Shown: positions 49,129-61,582, numbered from the stretch's first letter. The stretch is DNA of 64,000 bases from Watersipora subatra (GCF_963576615.1 NC_088717.1:23835344-23899343); one strand, 5' to 3'. The notes: a model not told the origin generated them from the letters alone. Numbers and translations are program-made.

Positions 49129-52100
49129 TCATTTCATCTTTAGTAGCGCTGCCGGTACCCCATTGCCTTTACTTTGCTTAAGAGCCTTGGCGGCAGCTTG
49201 TCTCCTACTGTGGTTCGTAGATGTTGGTTGCCCTACAGAAAGAGCTTTACTTGAAAGGCCTGGTACTTGCTTTAGTTTGCTTGGATCTGGCAGAAGAGAC
49301 CTGAAAATGTAGCCATAAACATTATTTCATGTAGTACAAGATAATGCGATACAACAGGAAATGTTATTACAAAAAATAAGATGGTAACATTACTTAGTTT
49401 GTTTGCAGTAGTTTTTTAAGGTGTATTAATATCAACCCTAACATATCATCACATTCTAATACATTATAGAACTTGATGACAATTGATGCAATACCTTGAT
49501 ATGGTTATGTGGCATATAGCATTATATCGCAACAATATTAAGGCCTAATAAAATAAAATGCCTAAAATATAGACTGCATATATTTCATACTGTGCATATT
49601 TTATTCTAATACAATGTTTAATATAACCTTTTTATTCTTTAATATTACATGTAAGATATTATTTTACAAAATGCTATTATATTATAAAATATCATACTAT
49701 ATTATGTAGCCACTTGTTGTAGTACTAGTCAAATGTCAGTGTTGCTCGGATAATATAATAATTACCCGATGAATTTGAGTAACTTACTTTGTATGTTAAT
49801 AGTTCAAATCTTTACTAAAACCATAGCCGCGTTTTAAGCCAGCTTAATCATCGGTACACCTAGTGATCCCCTGTGCTAGTTAATAACCCCAGGCGCTTTA
49901 AGTGTGAATATTTTAACCATCGAAATTAATTTAATCACCATCATTCATTGCTAGAATCAGTTGAACAAGTGTAATGGTTTAGATCACCAGTTTCTGACCC
50001 GAAGGTGCCCACAAAGCGGAATTCATGGCTAGATTTTAATAACTGTAACTGGACACACGGATAACAAACAATTAGACCAACAATATATTAGCACCAAGAT
50101 TTTATTACAGTATAATTAAATTAATTGCATTATATTATGTTACGATTTCCTTTATTGTATTTTATTTATATCAAAAAACTCCACTTTTTCATTGTTTGTG
50201 CGCATTTGTTAGTTTGAAAAATGTCACGCATTTTTACATTTTTTTGGCCAATATTAATCAAATTTCACATGAATATGTTTTGTGCCTGTCAACAGGTTGA
50301 TAAAGTATTTGTTTCCAAACTCTATCTGGTTCCTGAGACCCAGCTTCTTAAACACTCACTTGCTGCCTCTCTGATTAAAAGGAAATCTTGGGCATCGCTG
50401 GTCTTACCGCTGGCTAAAGATGCATCATATGAAAGGTCACACATCTGCCACGATAGGCAGCAAACTGATACAGTTGCGGGTGCTAATTTCTCTCTCCGTA
50501 ATGTTTTCACAACTGATTGCCATTCACGTAAAGTTTTACTTATGGGTCAGCAGAATGTAAAAAGATTTTAGTATCTAGTCAGATGCTATGGAAAAAATAA
50601 AGTTTTGCTAATCATCTTTTACTAGGCATTGATAAAATAAAATATTTACTTGATGAAAACCATTATCAATCGAATGAAAAAAATATAAATTTGACAAAGT
50701 AGCAGATAAATATGAATTCTAATGATGTTAAGTTTAACTAACAAGAAAAAGTTGAGCGGTAACTAAGAAGCAACAACTAAATTGAAAAGTATTTTTATGG
50801 AGTATATTATATCTCTTTAATAATGAAGAGTAATTCTGTCCCAGCTAAAGTCATCTATTCAAAGCTACAGCTAAATGTTGAGAAAAATGATTAAATCTTT
50901 TAGGATTTTTACAGAGAGCTACATTTGGCTCGGCAGGCTGACATTGCATCACCTATGCCAATCATCTGCTTCCTGATATTTTGGAATAATTGTGTGCATA
51001 GTGATTACACATGATGATCTCTCACAGCACACTACCAACTGCCCCACTGGACCACCTTGCAACACCATGGAATAATTGTGTGCATAGTGATTACACATGA
51101 CTGACACCGTACTAGTCTTTACTATAATAAGAGCCGTGTCTGTATGTCCAAAGCAATGCTTAGAAGTTAGGAAAAAGATTGCATCGTACAGGACTCGAAC
51201 CTTCCACAATGCTTGAACACAACCACCTACACCAATCATTTGCCTTATGGTATTGCAGAACAGGTGTGTGTATAATTATCAGCTTTATCAGCACACTTGG
51301 TGATCTCTCACTGCACACTAGATTGCTAGAGTACTAGTATGTATAAGAACAGACTACTTGTTTCACATGAAACCAAACTAATTCATCAAATCACAGATCA
51401 TATCATTGCTAGTTCTAACGCCACTAGCCACTGCGCCTTAACGCTATTACCTGCTGAACCTTAACGCTATTACCTGCTGAACCTTAACACTATTACCTGC
51501 TGAACCTTAACACTATTACCTGCTGAACCTTAACGCTATTACCTGCTGAACCTTAACACTATTACCTGCTGAACCTTAACGCTATTACCTGCTGAACCTT
51601 AACGCTATTACCTGCTGAACCTTAACACTATTACCTGCTGAACCTTAACACCACTTTTGGCTGTATCTTAACACTACTCTTTGATGTAGACTATTGAAAT
51701 ACATTTTAGTATTTTATGTACTACGCATAAGCCTATAGAACTCCTTACTTTTCAGCAGGTGAGGGTGTGTCTTCAGATATCTCAGCAGTTTCGTCCATAA
51801 AATAAACAGGCCGAGGCTGATTGTTTTTTTTCTGTTGATAGGCATTGCTGGTGTGGCCGCTATCAAAAGATTTATTTCTGCAAAACAAGCTGAACATTTT
51901 TATTTATGAATAATTACATTATAAACTGCTTAAAAGTTTTAAGTAAATCTTTTGTTACTCACCTCATTTGGTAAAACATACATGGTGCAAAAAAGAAAAG
52001 TAATAACTTATTAGTAATTAAGTCACAACATGTATACATTTATAATAACAGTCTACAACTCCACATCATTTCAAAAACCTGGGGTTTTAAATGTGCGCTG

Positions 52101-55100
52101 TTAGTATTTTGTTTAGAATTGTCTCCTCGTACAACATAAGAACATAACTTCCACTTAGTTAGTAAAACAAGAGCATTAACAGTTAATCATAGGTAAGGGA
52201 TACCTGAGTTTTAATGGTTTAGATTGTTGGGTAGGAGGAGGTGGCCCAGGGGTTACTTTTTCTGCTGAATCTGACCTGCTTTCTTCAAATCCTCTAGCAA
52301 CCTGATTGGTTGAGGAAGATCCATTGTGATTTCCATTCTTTGCATGTTTGGCGGCGGCAACAGCATCATTGATGTGCTGCTCATTCTGCATGCTTTCTCG
52401 TAACGAGCGTTCCAGCAACTTAAATTTGTCATTTAGTGCTTTCAGTTGCTTCTCAAGTTTCTGCAAAATAAGAATTTGAAGCATTTGATAAACAACTGCC
52501 AGTTAGTGATTCGCAAGTCTATGAAATTAGCTTTTTTATCCACCAATTTATCAATTGGTGTCATCATTCAATTGGTAGATTGTTTTTCCATGCTAATCAT
52601 ATTGGTGCTTTGTAACTCTTAACACAACCTATTCTCAGAGTTAATCATAAAAGTTTAATTAATAATTAAGCTTTCATCAGTATGGGAGGGCCAATTAAGT
52701 GCCATCATATGCCTTGTAGTTATTGCTTTGAGAGGAGGCAACTCTAAATACACAAAAACTTATGATGAATTAGGCTAATACAAATCTAGGCTCAGGAGTT
52801 CACTAATTGAGACGAGGTCTGCCCCAATTAGAAACTAGGAGATATACAACTTAGAAGCATCAATTAAACAGTATGTGAGAGTGTTTGGTATATCTCCTTA
52901 GTTTATTGCCAACTGGGAGCTGACTTGGAGGTTATCTTATCTCTACAAAAGAAAACCTGCTAGTTGAGAGGTTTGCTCTTATAACTTGTTTCAACTAGAA
53001 TTCTACCAACAAATTTTGATAAGAATAGGTAATTGTTTCTAAATGTCTTTTAAAATAAACATCTTACCTGCTTTCTATTTTTAGCTAACTACTATGCATC
53101 CATGTTTATGCTAAACACAGACGCATGTTGCTATTGATAAACCTGAGTAGTGTGGCAACAAGTTGCCGACTTTCTTTTAAAATTTTTTTAAAGTTTAGAC
53201 TCATTATAGTAAATATGTATGGCATTTTTTTGTAACTTGTTTCATTATATTAGGCTGTACTAAAATTTGAAACGATTAGCAAGCTAAACCATCAAAATTG
53301 TTTAACAAATAGTTTTAAATTTAAATCATTTTAAAAGACTTCAGTCGAGCCTGTTTCTTCTTTTGGTTGCTGAGTAAGGAACATGGGTACCAACTATAAG
53401 GTTCTTCTGCTAAGGGATCACCAAAATACATAAACATAGTAAATGTTTATGTTTCTATGTTTCTGAGTTTAATTCTATGGAGCCTTTCAGCTTACCAGAA
53501 TGTGGTCATCCTTAGCTATAATTTTTAGCCGATTTTCTTCATTTTCTTTTTGTAGCTCAGCAAGTTTGGCAGCATTTGGGTCGATTATAGTCTCTCCTAC
53601 TTCTAATCTCTTTAGGGCCGCTTCCAGTTCCTATAATAGTAAGCGATTCAATCGATGCTTTTTTATAACTATGAGAAATAATGGCATGCTTTGTTTAGAG
53701 ATACAAAATATGCTCAATAAAAGCATTGTTAGATTGAGCAAATACGATAAAAAATTATAGTAGCTACTGTATACTGAAAGATCTGCATGGTATCATTTTT
53801 TTATTCAAATTTTACATAATATTTTTCATCCTGGCTTTTTCATGGTAGATAATTTCAGAATGTATTGTTTTTATACCAACACATCCTCAGCTTTGTCTAG
53901 TTTATTGACGGTAACACAGCCTCCGTGTGTGTTGGTGTATTTATAGTAACATAGCCTCAGAGAATGTTGGTTTACTTATAGTAACATAGCCTCAGTAGGT
54001 CTTGGTTTATTTATAGTAACATAGCCTCAGTGTGTGTTGGCTTATTTATAGTAACATAGCCTCAGTGGGTCTTGGTTTATTTATAGTAACATAGCCTCAG
54101 TGTGTGTTGGTTTGTTTAAATAGTAATATAACCTCAGTGTGTGTTGGTTTATTTATAGTAACATAGCCTCAGTGGGTCTTGGTTTATTTATAGTAACATA
54201 GCTTCAGTGTGTGTCGATTTATTTATAGTAACATAGCCTCAGTGTGTGTTGGTTTATTTATAGTAATATAGCCTCAGTGTGTGTTGGTTTATTTATAGTA
54301 ACATAGCCTCAGTATGTGTTGGTTTATTTATAGTAACATAGCCTCAGTGTGTGTTGGTTTATTTATAGTAATATAGCCTCAGTATGTGTTGGTTTATTTA
54401 TAATAACATAGCCTCAGTGTGGGTTGGTTTATTTATAGTAACACAGACTCTATGTTACTATGAGTGAGAGTGAGCTGACTTCTATAGTAACGGTTACTAA
54501 CCTTGATCTTTTTATTTTTTATTGAAACGCCTTCCTCTAACTTGCTTATCTCCCCTCTCAGTGCGCTGAGCTCTTCCTCATTCTTAAGTACATAATTCCT
54601 AAACTCTGCCTTGAAGTCAAACTTGTCAGGTATGACAAGGCCTGCCACTTGGTTAGACATATAATGTCTCTCTACTCGGAAGTGATCAACTAACGACGCC
54701 ATCTCTCTGCGAATTAACATACATGTAAGTATATCAACATACATGTAAGTATATTAACATACATGTAAGTATTTTAACATACATGTAAGTATATTAACAT
54801 ACATGTAAGTATATTAACATACATGTAAGTATATTAACATACATGTAAGTATATTAACATACATGTAAGTATATTAACATACATGTAAGTATATTAACAT
54901 ACATGTAAGTATAATAACATACATGTAAGTACATTAACATACATGTAAGTATATTAATGAAAATCTTAGAGGTAAATAACAAACATGCTAACTGATAATC
55001 CTGTTTGCTTGTATGTTGGAAACAATGTTCTCTTTTATTGACAATGAATATAAATGAAATCTTGTTTGTACAATCCTTTTATTAATAGTTATTCCATTAA

Positions 55101-58100
55101 ATAGATTGTGGGTATCAGCATGGATTGCAGATTGGGACAATCAATCATTAAATATACCTTGACCTTGCTAAAAGTCATCACAGTTTACCTTTGTTTTTAT
55201 GATTCTATAGATAAGATTAATGAATTGAGTTTACTTATTAAGACCTCTGCATCTAGCGGCTGTTAAATAACGTGTTTGATTATCTGTCTCAACACATTAG
55301 AGGTGAGAAGGCAACATAGAATGCAAGAAAAAGTAACAAATTTTAAAAGAAAAAGTGTTTACAAAAACTGTTTTTGACATACACTTTGTTTCCAATTAAA
55401 CATAAGATTTTCAATTGAGAAAAGCACTATTAAAGTTCAAAATTTCATGTCCTCAATTTAAACAATACTCGATGGATACCAGAGTTATCTACCCTTGCCA
55501 TGAGAAAACAACTCTTGTGTTTATTAATCAAGTTTTTGTGGCCTTTTGCAGAGCTGGTAAGTATTTTGTAAGGAGTTACAGAGACAAGTTAAATTGGCCA
55601 TTTCATGACAATGATGAAAAATGAAGGACAAATAAAACTGTTTGTGCGTCTAGGTAGAAGAGATAACACAGAAAGTATTCATTTAGTAAAACTGAAGTTG
55701 TCTACCCATATAAATCTAGTTGTCACGGGCCTGCTATCTACAAGAATAAATCTGGGAAAATTAAAACTGATTTTGCATCTTTATGAAAAAGTCTATTTCT
55801 GGTGTTCGATATTTAGTTTGACTGAGTTCTTTTATACAAATATAAAACAACTTGGGTGAAGTACAGGAGTGCTGCTAAAAAACTTTAGATTTCATGAAAA
55901 CCCAAATATCTTTCAGCAAACTGTTATAACCTGATACCTCTCACGCAGACTAAACTTCCGACAGCATAGTTAAACATACACACATATGAGCTCAAGATTA
56001 ACATGATTGGACAATTAAAACTTCAGCTCAGAGCAATGGCCAAATAATACAATTGTAGCTCAGTGTTGCCAACACAAGAACATTCAGAGCCAAGACACTT
56101 TGAGTGTAGCGACTGGCTATACATGTAATATAGGTCCTTAATAGTGAGATAGAACACATAACTGTGATCTGTCTGTTGACTGACTAGTCTATCCCAATCT
56201 TGTTTACCCATACCTTGGGTGTTCTACCAGCAGACAGTAACCTGCATGAGACTGTAAGACTGTCTACATGTTGGCTGCATGTATTTGCATGTATCTTTAG
56301 TGCTGCTATCCTTAAATACATTTAATAGCCATGTTGCTAGCTTTCTAACAAGTTCATTAAGGTAACCTACATTATCTGTTAAATATCAGATGTTAGTCAC
56401 TTTTATTAGACATATTGGTAACGGTGCTTCTTACGTCGGTACAACGCGCATATAACACATGCGCAATGGACATACAAGGCACTTCCAACGGACAAACATT
56501 GTGGATACAACGCTGACACAAGTAATTAACAACGCATGCGCCACAACCTGACACTGTTAACACATTAATATCATTAATAATATTAATGTGTTATAATAAT
56601 AATAGTAATAGTATTATATTATTACTAGCTGTGCTACCTGGTTTGCCCAAGTAATAAAAAAGTCTGGACAGAAAATTGATTTGCATTTAAAATATAACAC
56701 CATTTCCCATTCTAACTTTCAAAGTACATATCATGAAAAAAGTGTTTTGTGTAATTGAAATAAATTAAGAGAAAAATAAAAACAACTAAAAATTTTAAAA
56801 CTTTGTCAAACAACTGTAACTTTCAAACTTTTAGCCTGACACATTGCCAATGGAAAATTCCAGTAAGCTGCTAGGCTCCTAATGACCGTACCCTATGACG
56901 TTGCATCATCACCGTTATCCTGCTACAGTTATTCTAATAATAGCTATAGTCGGAATGCAGATAGACATACAGACAGCTAGCTGTGCCTTCCAGCATTGCC
57001 CGGGTATTAAAAATCAGCTTATAAACAATGAGAAGTGATGAGATTTGCTTACCACTTGCTGGCAGGCAACTCTCTAGCACGTGGCAGGCCATTGCCAAAT
57101 GGCCTGACACATTGTCAATGAAAAACTCCATTAATCTAGTTAGTAAGCTTCAAATGCCGGTAGGCAATGACAATGCATCAGCATTGTTGCCCAGCTAGGC
57201 TATTATAATAATAGCTATAGCCAGAATGCAGACAGACATATGGCATACAGACATAAAACATACTTTGAGAAATATATATAGATTCAATATTCTAATAATG
57301 TTTATAGTCTGGTAATAAAACAGGCTTAAAACATTACATAAAGTATTCTATGGATTTTTTATTGACCATTGTATGAGCGTTGTGATGATAGTGTATGTGT
57401 GTTGCATCCACAATGTTTGTGCGTTGCATGTGCCTTGTATGTCCGTTGCGCATGCGTTGTATGCGCGTTGTACCAACCTAAGATGCACCGTTACTGACAT
57501 ATTCATAGGTATTACTTACTGATTTTGAGCATATTCATAGATGTAACTTTCTGATGACGAACATATTCATAAATGTTACTCGCTAGTTTTAGACATATTC
57601 ATAGATGTTACTCATTGATATTGGACATATTCATAGATGTTACTCATTGATATTGGACATATTCATAGATGCTACTCACTCGTATTAACATAATAATAGA
57701 TGTAACTCACTAATGTTGGACATATTTATAGATGTTACTCATTGATATTGGACAAATTCATAGATACTACTCACTGATATTAGACATATTCATAGATGCT
57801 ACTCACTTGTATTAACATAATAGTAGATGTAATTCACTAATGTTGGACATATTCATAGATGCTACTCACTGGTATTGGTTGCAGAACACTTTAAAGTTAT
57901 TCTCCAAGTTTTTGTAGTCAGATATAGCTTGCTTGGACTGATAGTCTGAGTCCATGGTCTTTTTCAGCTCTGCATGTAAGTTGTCTAGAATACTGCCTGA
58001 GTCCTCAGCCTTCTCATTCAGTCTTGTTAGCTGTCTGTCATTTGCCATGTTAAAATCAACCTACATCATTGTAATTAATTATGACAGAACTAAAGTGCAT

Positions 58101-61100
58101 GTTACTACATACAATATAATACAATAATCAAACAACCATTTCTATTAGCGGCATAGATATTTTTTGTCAATATTTAGATAGACATTCTATCAGTTTTGAA
58201 AATGAGCAAAAGCTAATGTGAACTAGGCTTAACAAAAATCTACTATAGTAGTTACTACTTTATTGACTTCAGCATAAAAGCTCTGATGCATGTTCTTTGA
58301 CTTCAATCTTAGTAAAAAGCAGTTCATGTATCCCTTAACAGAGACAGTTTAGGAGGCTAGCAAAAATTTTGTTCAAACGCAGTTGTATGGAATAAAAATT
58401 AGCCTTGAAAAATTAGAGTGAGAGTATAGGAAATACTAAATTAAGATGGGTTGGGGCTATATTAAACCTTCTCCCACATTATGATAAAAACTTTTTTGTG
58501 GCTTTTTACCTGAGCTTTAAGCTCTTCCCTCTGTTTCTTATGCAAGTCCTCAATGTGTTTTTGAAGAGATTTTGTCTCTCGTCTCAAATCATCTGCATAT
58601 TCCTGCAGATGTAAGTAGTTCTCTTGCAGCTCCTACAGAGTCAGCATCAAACAGGAAGTCATTACAAAGCACGATCTGCATAATCTGCGTACTCGTATTC
58701 TTTGTAGAACTGTAGCTAATACAACACATAAAGAAATCTTGGTTGCAGCTCTGAAATGGTTAGTATACATGAGATAAAGTTTGGTTTCTGTTTTGTTCTC
58801 AAGTATTATTAAAATAAAATAGAGGAAAAACATTGATCACTATGTATAAACACTACCTATCACTAATTGTGTTAATCCAACGCGACCCAAACTACATATA
58901 AATATTTATAATCTATTAATAGTACATCACTCAGCCTATCAGTAGTTGTGTTCTCACGCTTTTTCACACCAGCAATAGGAAATGTATTTATACCTTTTTA
59001 TTGGCGTTGATAATCACTGAAAAGATTATGTTTTTGCTACATGCAAAAACAAAGACAAAAATGAGAAGACAGAAATGTGGAATAATTGAGTGAGTTGACA
59101 AAATAGTGTTGTAAAATTTGATAATCTAATAGTACTGAGGAGGAGTCAATATAGTGAACTGAAGATTTTAGTAACAGAAATTTTATAAACTGAAACATAC
59201 ATCGGTGAATGTAGTATATTAGTGCTACTAAATAGAAATTTATGTTTATCATATATATGTAGAAAAATAAACAAATATTCGGGGTATAGTTTACGCAAAA
59301 TTTTGAAACCTGTAATACAAATGCAGAAGCAAGCAAGTTTGAGATGAGCTTGAGATATAGTATACATTATATAAATTATGCATATTAACTATTGGAGCAT
59401 GCAGCATTCTAACATTACATAGTTCGCGCCTCGTTCTCTAGCAGCAATTACAGGTTTTGATTTTCAATATGGTGATATTTATAAAGATGTTACAGACCTG
59501 CATGGATTTTTCTCTTATTTTTTCTTCTTCCTCAAACTGCCAGAGTTGCTCAATTTGTTTCTGTCTTGAGAGGATAAGCTGCTCCTTGGTCTGCATGTCT
59601 CCCTTCCACGTGTGTTTCACGACTTCCTTCTGGATCTGAGTGATATGTTTAATAAAAAGAAACATTTTTAACAAATTTTAAAAATTTTGTTTTGGTTACA
59701 TCTGACATAAAAATAAGACAAGAAAACAAAAAATAATGATAAATTTTCTGCTATGTTTTGTACTTGTTAAAAGATCTACTTCTAGGAGTTGTCCATTTCT
59801 TCTGAAGGATAACTCTATAACTCTCGAAAAGAAGTTTTTTCAAGATTTCATACTGCACTATCCCGTTATTACATCTGGTCTATCTAAAAATTAGCTCATT
59901 TTAGTTTCGTTTGTAAAACAAGTTATAAAAAACTTTTTTAGAAGAGAATTGAGCCGACATCTCTGACATAGAAAACGAATGCACTTGCACTGAATCACAC
60001 TCAGCTGATGTTGATGACCTCAGAACTACGCTGTATTTCTGTCACATATAATATTGTAATATGATATTGTAGTATAATACTTGAATACTTATGATACTTA
60101 CAGCTTCTTTAAAGAATTGTCGGACAGCCTGCCTTTGCTGGTCTGTCTTGAGAGACTTGCTGATGAATGGAAGCCTATTGGCTAAATCTTGCACATCTAC
60201 GTCCTTGATTGGCTCGTAGTTTTCTATCAAGAAAACCAAGATGGCAGCTCACTCTACTTTTTTAATATGCAGCATCTAACTTTGTATAAATTTATAATAG
60301 CGTTTGTTCGCATAGCTGACAAAATGCGCAAATATCTAACTTAAGCTTATTTGACTTTAACACTTAAAATACAGACAAGAAATCTGAAATATTTTTGCTA
60401 TATAATTTTACAAAATAATGTGCATAAGCAAACATTTACGCACGGAGCAATAATGTAGAAAAATATTAAAATAATTAATATAAAATAGAACAAACCTGCT
60501 TCTCGAAGACAATCAGAAAGAAAGTGGTGACCTGTGACCTCTAACACATCGACAAACTTTCGGAAGCCAGTTGCAGTTCGGGTCATAACTAGGTCAATAA
60601 GTTTTGTGGCTCTCTCATACGCTGGAAGTTTCTAAAGTAAAATATGTTTAGGAGTTGAACTGGATCATAGTGAGCAGCAGTAGCTATGTTAAAGCTTAAT
60701 TTGCCATTTATGCAATAAGACCAAAACATTTTTGAATTCGTAAATATTACTTTTTTGGAAATAATTCATTTCAAACAGAAATGCTTTTCAAATTATGCCA
60801 TAAAAAAATCAAACAAAAAAAAGAAAAAAAAAAGAAGAAAAAGGGCACAATGTTTAGCTGTCGTTTATTGAGAAATGTTTTGCTTGAAACAAAACAAACA
60901 TTGTATGTGGGAACCTAGCCTAGAATGCAATGCCAGTTTTTTGCTAAAAATTTCTTTTAAATTTTCATTAAGCATGCATGAAGGACATGTTAGTGCATCT
61001 GTAGTCTGCTATTAGTCTATCACAAACAGAAGACTTACTTTTGTACAATTGTTAAAAGTTGTGTATCCACTGTTATGACATTCTGGAAAGAAGTTAAAAA

Positions 61101-61556
61101 AAGTCACAGATATACAATCTCACAATGCTTTAGGAATTATCTTACTTGTTTCAGAAAACTAGACAAACATTTATAATCTTACAAGATGCAGTAGGAGTTA
61201 TCTTATTTTGCTCACACAATGAATTAGTCTAAAATTTACAGTCATCATTTTTTCAATGATTAGCCAAAACTATAATTCTATGAACAGATTTACTAGGAGT
61301 TATCTTATTCTGCTCATACAAATAGGTAAACATTTACAACATTAAAAAGAGATGCAATAGGAGTTACTGAGCTCATAAATTCAACATACGCATGCAGGAG
61401 TTTTCTTACCTTGATATCATTAGCCAGTGGCTCAGAGAAAACACCGTGAGTGACAAGTGTTCTAAAGAAATTATCTGTCAAGATTAGGTTCTTTGTGAGC
61501 AGCGAATGATAACATTCTATCAACTCTCGATGACCCCAATCCTTGGTCGACGCCAT
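49129..61556 (-). CDS. CARD and coiled-coil protein (584 aa), candidate death-fold scaffold
   Basis: Coding exons in transcript order: 61556-61410, 60631-60496, 60223-60102, 59635-59498, 58632-58510, 58060-57870, 54706-54502, 53630-53496, 52460-52204, 51877-51749, 49300-49129. All are GT/AG and in phase. The first two exons give a CARD (residues about 8-95): ELIECYHSLLTKNLILTDNF, GVFSEPLANDIK, ATKLIDLV, then TATGFRKFVDVLEVTGHHFL. Length and helix spacing follow caspase-2/CRADD-type CARDs. Residues about 136-430 are mostly charged coiled coil (QKQIEQLWQFEEEEKIREKS; YLHLQEYADDLRRETKSLQK). The last 150 residues are disordered, with PGPPPP (470-475) and a basic end. CARDs recruit partners through CARD-CARD contacts, and coiled coils oligomerise, as in CARD9. 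It lacks that family's characteristic CARD sequence, so orthology is not claimed. The start has a good context (AAAGATGG). Confidence 0.85.
50221..50571 (+). other. Open stretch in a CARD-gene intron, unidentified
   Basis: A 116-codon frame on + and a 62-codon frame on - overlap here in sequence that is less AT-rich than its flanks. On + the part VDKVFVSKLYLVPETQLLKH lies between an acceptor-like TCAACAG (50295) and a donor-like GAAAG|GTCACA. No motif is recognised and no partner exon was found. It may be a fragment of a mobile element or a chance frame. Confidence 0.2.
50936..51116 (-). mobile_element. tRNA-derived SINE, copy 3 (partial, with internal duplication)
   Basis: Carries CACCTATGCCAATCATCTGC, then GATGATCTCTCACAGCACAC, and ends at ACTAGT. 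The segment TGGAATAATTGTGTGCATAG is present twice. It abuts copy 4. Confidence 0.65.
51121..51339 (-). mobile_element. tRNA-derived SINE, copy 4
   Basis: Begins ACTATAATAAGAGCCGTGTC on + and ends GAGTACTAGT. It includes CAGGACTCGAACCTTCCACA, whose reverse holds a GGTTCGAGTCC B box. It lies head to tail with copy 3 inside the last intron of the CARD gene. Confidence 0.75.
51428..51652. repeat. Minisatellite, 23-bp unit, about 10 copies
   Basis: The unit is CGCTATTACCTGCTGAACCT plus TAA, with CACTATT variants, in the last intron of the CARD gene. Confidence 0.95.
53890..54445. repeat. Minisatellite, about 34-bp unit, about 16 copies
   Basis: The unit is TAGTAACATAGCCTCAGTGT plus GTGTTGGTTTATTTA, with GTGGGTCTTGG variants. 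It lies in the CARD-gene intron just beyond the donor of exon 54502-54706. Confidence 0.95.
54714..54955. repeat. Minisatellite, 20-bp unit, about 12 copies, touching a splice acceptor
   Basis: The unit is AACATACATGTAAGTATATT. On the gene's strand the array ends only about 8 bp before exon 54706, so it supplies the branch-point and pyrimidine region of that acceptor. Confidence 0.95.
56417..57495. mobile_element. Inverted-repeat transposon with 8-bp target duplication
   Basis: The first ~110 bp (GGTAACGGTGCTTCTTACGT...) match the last ~110 bp read backwards (AGTAACGGTGCATCTTAGGT...), including GGTACAACGCGCATA and GGACATACAAGGCAC. GACATATT flanks both ends (56409-56416 and 57496-57503). The interior has no transposase. 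It contains a ~140-bp direct duplication (around 56834-56975 and 57107-57245; shared words CCTGACACATTG, AATAATAGCTATAG, AATGCAGA.AGACATA). The element interrupts a tandem array in a CARD-gene intron. Confidence 0.8.
57496..57870. repeat. Minisatellite, about 32-bp unit, about 11 copies, running into a splice donor
   Basis: The unit is GACATATTCATAGATGTTAC plus TCACTGATATTG. The array ends at the donor of CARD-gene exon 57870-58060. One unit (about 56381-56416, AGATGTTAGTCAC...GACATATT) is stranded on the far side of the transposon at 56417-57495. Confidence 0.92.
61130..61375. repeat. Diverged tandem repeat, about 100-bp unit
   Basis: Two to three worn copies sharing AGGAGTTATCTTATTCTGCT, CTCACACAA and ACATTTATAATCTTACAA/ACATTTACAACATT blocks, in the first coding-region intron of the CARD gene. 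Confidence 0.6.
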
Positions 61557-61582
61557 CTTTGTATCAACTATGCTGCTGGTTT
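61557..61582 (-). other. 5' UTR part of the CARD gene's first coding exon
   Basis: On - an acceptor GTTTGTTTGTAG at 61583 precedes 26 nt of leader before the ATG, so at least one non-coding first exon should lie further upstream. I could not place it. An upstream in-frame ATG at 61616 would lie in the intron. Confidence 0.5.

Noticed and set aside
61039..61082. Taking the 44-nt stretch as a constitutive exon of the CARD protein
   Set aside because: In the phase set by the preceding exon it shifts the frame and stops in the next exon. Direct joining of 61410 to 60631 gives a CARD of the correct length. It is kept only as a possible regulated exon.
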